From NCBI GenBank assembly GCA_035626595.1, contig DASPNJ010000103.1, positions 124,001 through 188,000 on the forward strand: DNA of 64,000 nt. The letters run 5' to 3'. The first letter of the stretch is position 1. Each line of letters starts with the position of its first letter. Source of the DNA: JAQGMV01 sp035626595 (GTDB lineage Bacteria; Pseudomonadota; Gammaproteobacteria; Burkholderiales; SG8-41). A model generated the notes under the pieces. The model ran no database searches. It had not been told where the DNA came from and saw nothing but the letters and a program-made list of their open reading frames with translations. Below, piece after piece: positions 61,357 to 64,000 of the stretch. The position numbers and the translations under genes are program-made.

Positions 61357-62220
61357 TCAGGGCGCGGGGGCGGCCATGAGATCCAGCCGGAAGCCTGCCG
61401 CCTTCAGGTCTCCGGTGTCCAGATCGAGCGCGAGCGTGATCTCCGCGCGCGGCGGGATGCCGGCTTTGGCGTCCCGCGTCTGATCGAGGTATTCCTCGGG
61501 CTTGAAAATCCGGCGCGCGAGCGCGTGCTCGTTTGCGTTCGTGAGCACGAGATCGAGCGCGGGATACGCGAGATCGTAATTGGCGTAGCTGCGCAGCGTG
61601 GCCGTGAGCTGTATCAGTGCCGGCCGCCCCGGATCGATCATGTGCACGTCGGAAGCCTCGATCTTCACGAGGTCGGGCCGCTGCGGAAGCGTGACGGTGC
61701 ATCCCGCCAGCTCGCAGCCTTTCGTGAGCGCGGCGCGCACCGCGGGGTAACGCGCAGCGATCTGGCTGCGGAACACGTACGTGAGCTGACCCGCGAGCAA
61801 CACCGCCAGCAGCACGCAGGCGAGCACGCGGCGACCCTCGGCCGTCGGCTTGCGGACGTATTGCGCTTTCGCTGCGGCCGCGCCCTGTCTCAGCCGCTCG
61901 GCGAGCGGCGGTTTCTGTTCGGCGAACGGGTCCGGTGCCGCCGTTTGCGCCGCGGCGAGCGGCGGCGCTGCAGCCGCTGGCGCGGCTTTCGGCGCAGGGG
62001 AAGCTGCCGCGGCTGCTCCGGCCGCAGCCACGGCAGGCCCGGTGTGCGCGGCCGGGGCGTCGGCGGCCGCGGCGTCCGGCTGCCCCGGCGCGAGCGATGC
62101 GAACCCGTTGAAAACGTTCATGCAGCGGCCGCAGCGCACCTGGCCCGCGCGTGTCTCGAGCTGTGCCGGTGTCACGCGGAACAGCGTTTTGCAGCGGGGG
62201 CAGCGGGTGGTGAGGCTCAC
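61357..62220 (-). CDS. Zinc-ribbon DUF3426 membrane protein
   Basis: A 287-residue protein. The N-terminal MJ0042-type zinc ribbon has two CxxC pairs (TRCPRCKTLFRV and VRCGRCMNVFNGF). An Ala/Pro-rich linker and a single membrane helix near residue 155 follow, then a periplasmic DUF3426 domain with CELAGCTVTLPQRPDLVKIE. The gene regularly follows prmA in betaproteobacteria, as here. Function is unknown; a role in envelope or translation control has been suggested only by context. GTG start at 62220. Confidence 0.88.
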   Translation of the reverse strand: MSLTTRCPRCKTLFRVTPAQLETRAGQVRCGRCMNVFNGFASLAPGQPDAAAADAPAAHTGPAVAAAGAAAAASPAPKAAPAAAAPPLAAAQTAAPDPFAEQKPPLAERLRQGAAAAKAQYVRKPTAEGRRVLACVLLAVLLAGQLTYVFRSQIAARYPAVRAALTKGCELAGCTVTLPQRPDLVKIEASDVHMIDPGRPALIQLTATLRSYANYDLAYPALDLVLTNANEHALARRIFKPEEYLDQTRDAKAGIPPRAEITLALDLDTGDLKAAGFRLDLMAAPAP

Positions 62221-62232
62221 GTTGGAAAGGAT

Positions 62233-63147
62233 CTAGCGGCGGCGGCCGGTGAGAAGGACCCAGCCATCTTCTTCGTCGCCCGGCTCGAAATCGTACCACG
62301 CGGCATAAGCCTGCCGGACCTCGTCCGCCTGCTCGACGAGTATGCCCGAAAGCGCGATGTGCCCGCGGGCCGTGTTCAGGCCGGCGAGCAGCGACGCAAG
62401 CACGATCAGCGGCCGGGCGAGGATGTTCGCGACGACCAGCCGGGCCGGCGCCGCGATGCTCTGCGCAGCGCAGACGAACGTGGCCTCGACCCGGTTGCGC
62501 CGCGCGTTCTCGCGCGCCGCCTGCACGGCCTGCGGGTCGATGTCCACGCCTGCGATGCTGCCGGCGCCGAGCTTCGCCGCGGCGATCGCGAGGATTCCGG
62601 AGCCGCAACCGAAGTCGATCACCCGATCGCCCGGACGAACTGTGCGCGCCAGCCAGCGCAGGCAGAGCCGCGTCGTGGGATGCGTGCCGGTGCCGAACGC
62701 AAGCCCCGGGTCGAGCAGGATATTGCGCGCGGTGGGCTGCGGCGGTGTGTGCCAGCTCGGCACGACCCACAGCCCCGGCGCGACTTCCTGCGGCGTGAAC
62801 TGCGCCTGGGTCTTGCGCACCCAGTCTTGGTCGTCGACGCGCTGCACCTCGTACGCCGTCGTCGCGTCGATACCGGCCGCCGCGAAGGCGGCGGCCAGCA
62901 CGGCGGGCACGTCGGCATCCATCGGCAGGAGCGCGGAAACGCGCGCGCGCGACCAGCCGGGCGCCAGCGCGCGACCCGGGCCTGTCCTGAGCGTGTCGAA
63001 AGGCTCGTCGAAGATCGGCCGCTCGGCCGCGGTTCCCGCGTCGGCATCCGCGATGTCCACGCTCAACGCGCCTGCGTCCATGAGCGCGTCGGAGAACGTC
63101 TCGGCGGCATCGCGCTCGACGATCGCGGTCGCGCTAAGCCACGGCAT
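62233..63147 (-). CDS. prmA: Ribosomal protein L11 methyltransferase
   Basis: A 304-residue SAM methyltransferase. The SAM motif VIDFGCGSGILAIAAAKLGA and the NILARPLIVLAS catalytic loop (N-x-L-A) are present. PrmA trimethylates lysines and the N-terminus of L11. Its ATG shares an A with the accC stop (TGATG). Residues 45-55 (FDTLRTGPGRA) are encoded by a dispersed CCTGTCCTGAGC-type repeat, unlike the usual PrmA sequence. Confidence 0.92.
   Translation of the reverse strand: MPWLSATAIVERDAAETFSDALMDAGALSVDIADADAGTAAERPIFDEPFDTLRTGPGRALAPGWSRARVSALLPMDADVPAVLAAAFAAAGIDATTAYEVQRVDDQDWVRKTQAQFTPQEVAPGLWVVPSWHTPPQPTARNILLDPGLAFGTGTHPTTRLCLRWLARTVRPGDRVIDFGCGSGILAIAAAKLGAGSIAGVDIDPQAVQAARENARRNRVEATFVCAAQSIAAPARLVVANILARPLIVLASLLAGLNTARGHIALSGILVEQADEVRQAYAAWYDFEPGDEEDGWVLLTGRRR
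62991..63003. repeat. Part of a dispersed repeat inside prmA
   Basis: CCTGTCCTGAGCGTGTCGAAAGG, read in frame as FDTLRTGPG, matches the CTTCGACAAGCTCAGGAC-type repeats at 54196-54272 and 36748-36776. Confidence 0.55.
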
Positions 63148-64000
63148 CAGCGCTCGAGATTGGCGAGCTTCTGCTCGAGATAGTGGATGTTGGTCGCCCC
63201 GCGCAGGAAAGAGGCGTCGTGCAGGAGCTCCTGATGGAGCGCGATGTTGGTCTTGATGCCCTCGATCACCATCTCGGTGAGCGCGATGTGCAGCCGTGCG
63301 ATCGCCTGCTCCCGCGTGTCGCCGTAGGCGATGACCTTACCCAGCAGCGAGTCGTAATGCGGCGGCACGAAATAGCCGTTGTACGCGTGCGAGTCGACGC
63401 GGATGCCGGGGCCGCCCGGCACGTGAAAAGAGGTGATGCGGCCGGGCGAAGGTGTGAACTTGAACGGGTCCTCGGCGTTGATGCGGCACTCGATCGCGTG
63501 CCCTTTCAGGTGCACGTCGCGCTGCTTGATCGGGAGCTTCTCGCCGCACGCGATGCGGATCTGCTGCTGGACGATGTCGATGCCGCTGATCATCTCCGTC
63601 ACCGGGTGCTCGACCTGCACCCGCGTGTTCATCTCGATGAAGTAGAACTCGCCGTTGTCGTACAGGAACTCGAACGTGCCCGCGCCTTCGTAGCCGATTT
63701 TCCGGCACGCCTCGGCGCAGCGCTCGCCGATGCGCAGCCGCGCGCGCGGATTGACGTGCGGCGCGGGCGCTTCCTCGATGATCTTCTGGTGGCGGCGCTG
63801 CATCGAGCAGTCGCGGTCGCCGATGTAGATCGCGTTCTTGTGCTTGTCCGCGAGCACCTGGACTTCGATGTGGCGCGGCTTCTCGAGAAATTTCTCGAGG
63901 TAGATCGCGGGGTTGCCGAACGCCGCCTGCGCCTCGGCCCGCGTGGTGGTGACCGCGTTGAGGAGCGCCGCCTCGGTGTGCACGACGCGCATGCCGCGTC
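63147..64000 (-). CDS. accC: Acetyl-CoA carboxylase biotin carboxylase subunit, C-terminal part
   Basis: The gene runs off the right edge, so only the C-terminal 280 or so residues are visible. They include AIYLEKFLEKPRHIEVQVLAD, the glycine-rich ATP-grasp region's GDRDCSMQRRHQKIIEEAPAP, EFYFIEMNTRVQVEHPVTEM and CRINAEDPFKFTPSPG, all typical of AccC. It carboxylates the biotin on AccB. accC-prmA-DUF3426 is a standard betaproteobacterial order. Confidence 0.96.
   Translation of the reverse strand, partial: RGMRVVHTEAALLNAVTTTRAEAQAAFGNPAIYLEKFLEKPRHIEVQVLADKHKNAIYIGDRDCSMQRRHQKIIEEAPAPHVNPRARLRIGERCAEACRKIGYEGAGTFEFLYDNGEFYFIEMNTRVQVEHPVTEMISGIDIVQQQIRIACGEKLPIKQRDVHLKGHAIECRINAEDPFKFTPSPGRITSFHVPGGPGIRVDSHAYNGYFVPPHYDSLLGKVIAYGDTREQAIARLHIALTEMVIEGIKTNIALHQELLHDASFLRGATNIHYLEQKLANLER

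Overview
The window reads as one continuous piece of a high-GC proteobacterial chromosome, most likely from an uncultured betaproteobacterium. Support comes from gene content and order: pilT/pilU beside yggS-proC-yggT; rng-maf-rlmH-rsfS-nadD; accC-prmA-zinc-ribbon protein beside tpx; a class I PHA synthase; a Bug-type tripartite tricarboxylate binding protein; a homodimeric AceE with AceF; and a MerR-type LiuR controlling leucine degradation. The two-subunit glycine decarboxylase is less usual for that class, so the order is left open. I saw no prophage, insertion sequence or CRISPR array, and no gene-free stretch longer than about 250 bases.

Layout. 0-9.6 kb: the end of an rlmL-type methyltransferase, a small Myb-like protein, a TauE exporter, an alpha/beta hydrolase, the twitching ATPases PilU and PilT, then yggS-proC-yggT converging on a cardiolipin synthase and a solute-binding protein. 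9.6-17.5 kb: a leftward run of RNase G, Maf, RlmH, RsfS, NadD, AceF and AceE. 17.7-30.7 kb: a zinc-ribbon membrane protein and PhaC (leftward), divergent from a liu cluster for leucine/isovalerate degradation (LiuR, isovaleryl-CoA dehydrogenase, nitronate monooxygenase, thiolase, DsbA-family isomerase, macro-domain protein, methylcrotonyl-CoA carboxylase beta, a membrane-fused spermidine-synthase-like protein, HMG-CoA lyase) and a DUF2889 protein. 30.7-35.9 kb: a giant secreted delta-60/RTX protein whose frame is broken by an exact 52-bp tandem duplication. 36.1-41.7 kb: a leftward operon of a GcvT-like protein, two PYROXD2-like FAD proteins and an MFS carrier, probably an undescribed catabolic unit. 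41.8-49.6 kb: a lipoprotein, a hemerythrin, and a signalling island with three CheB domains (one in a CheB-CheR-PAS-kinase-receiver giant) and a receiver whose phospho-acceptor Asp is Glu. 49.6-54.8 kb: tRNA-Arg(CCG) trailed by two copies of its own 3' part, a di-heme cytochrome c, ApaH, small orphan proteins, an acyltransferase and a glycine-zipper lipoprotein. 54.9-64 kb: a PfkB kinase, DgkA, the glycine cleavage genes gcvT-gcvH-gcvPA-tpx-gcvPB, a zinc-ribbon protein, PrmA and the C-terminal part of AccC.

Metabolically, AceE/AceF, the liu enzymes and the thiolase all yield acetyl-CoA or acetoacetate, which PhaC could draw on as polyhydroxyalkanoate once reduced (no phaB is present here). 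The glycine cleavage system and the GcvT-like/FAD operon both point to one-carbon and N-methyl chemistry.

A theme across the window is short dispersed repeats placed exactly at gene ends. Octamer arrays (GTGACGNN) arranged as inverted pairs occupy several junctions and often supply the upstream gene's stop codon. Palindromes of the GGTGCGCC/GGCGCACC type do the same elsewhere, and a few repeats sit inside coding sequences.
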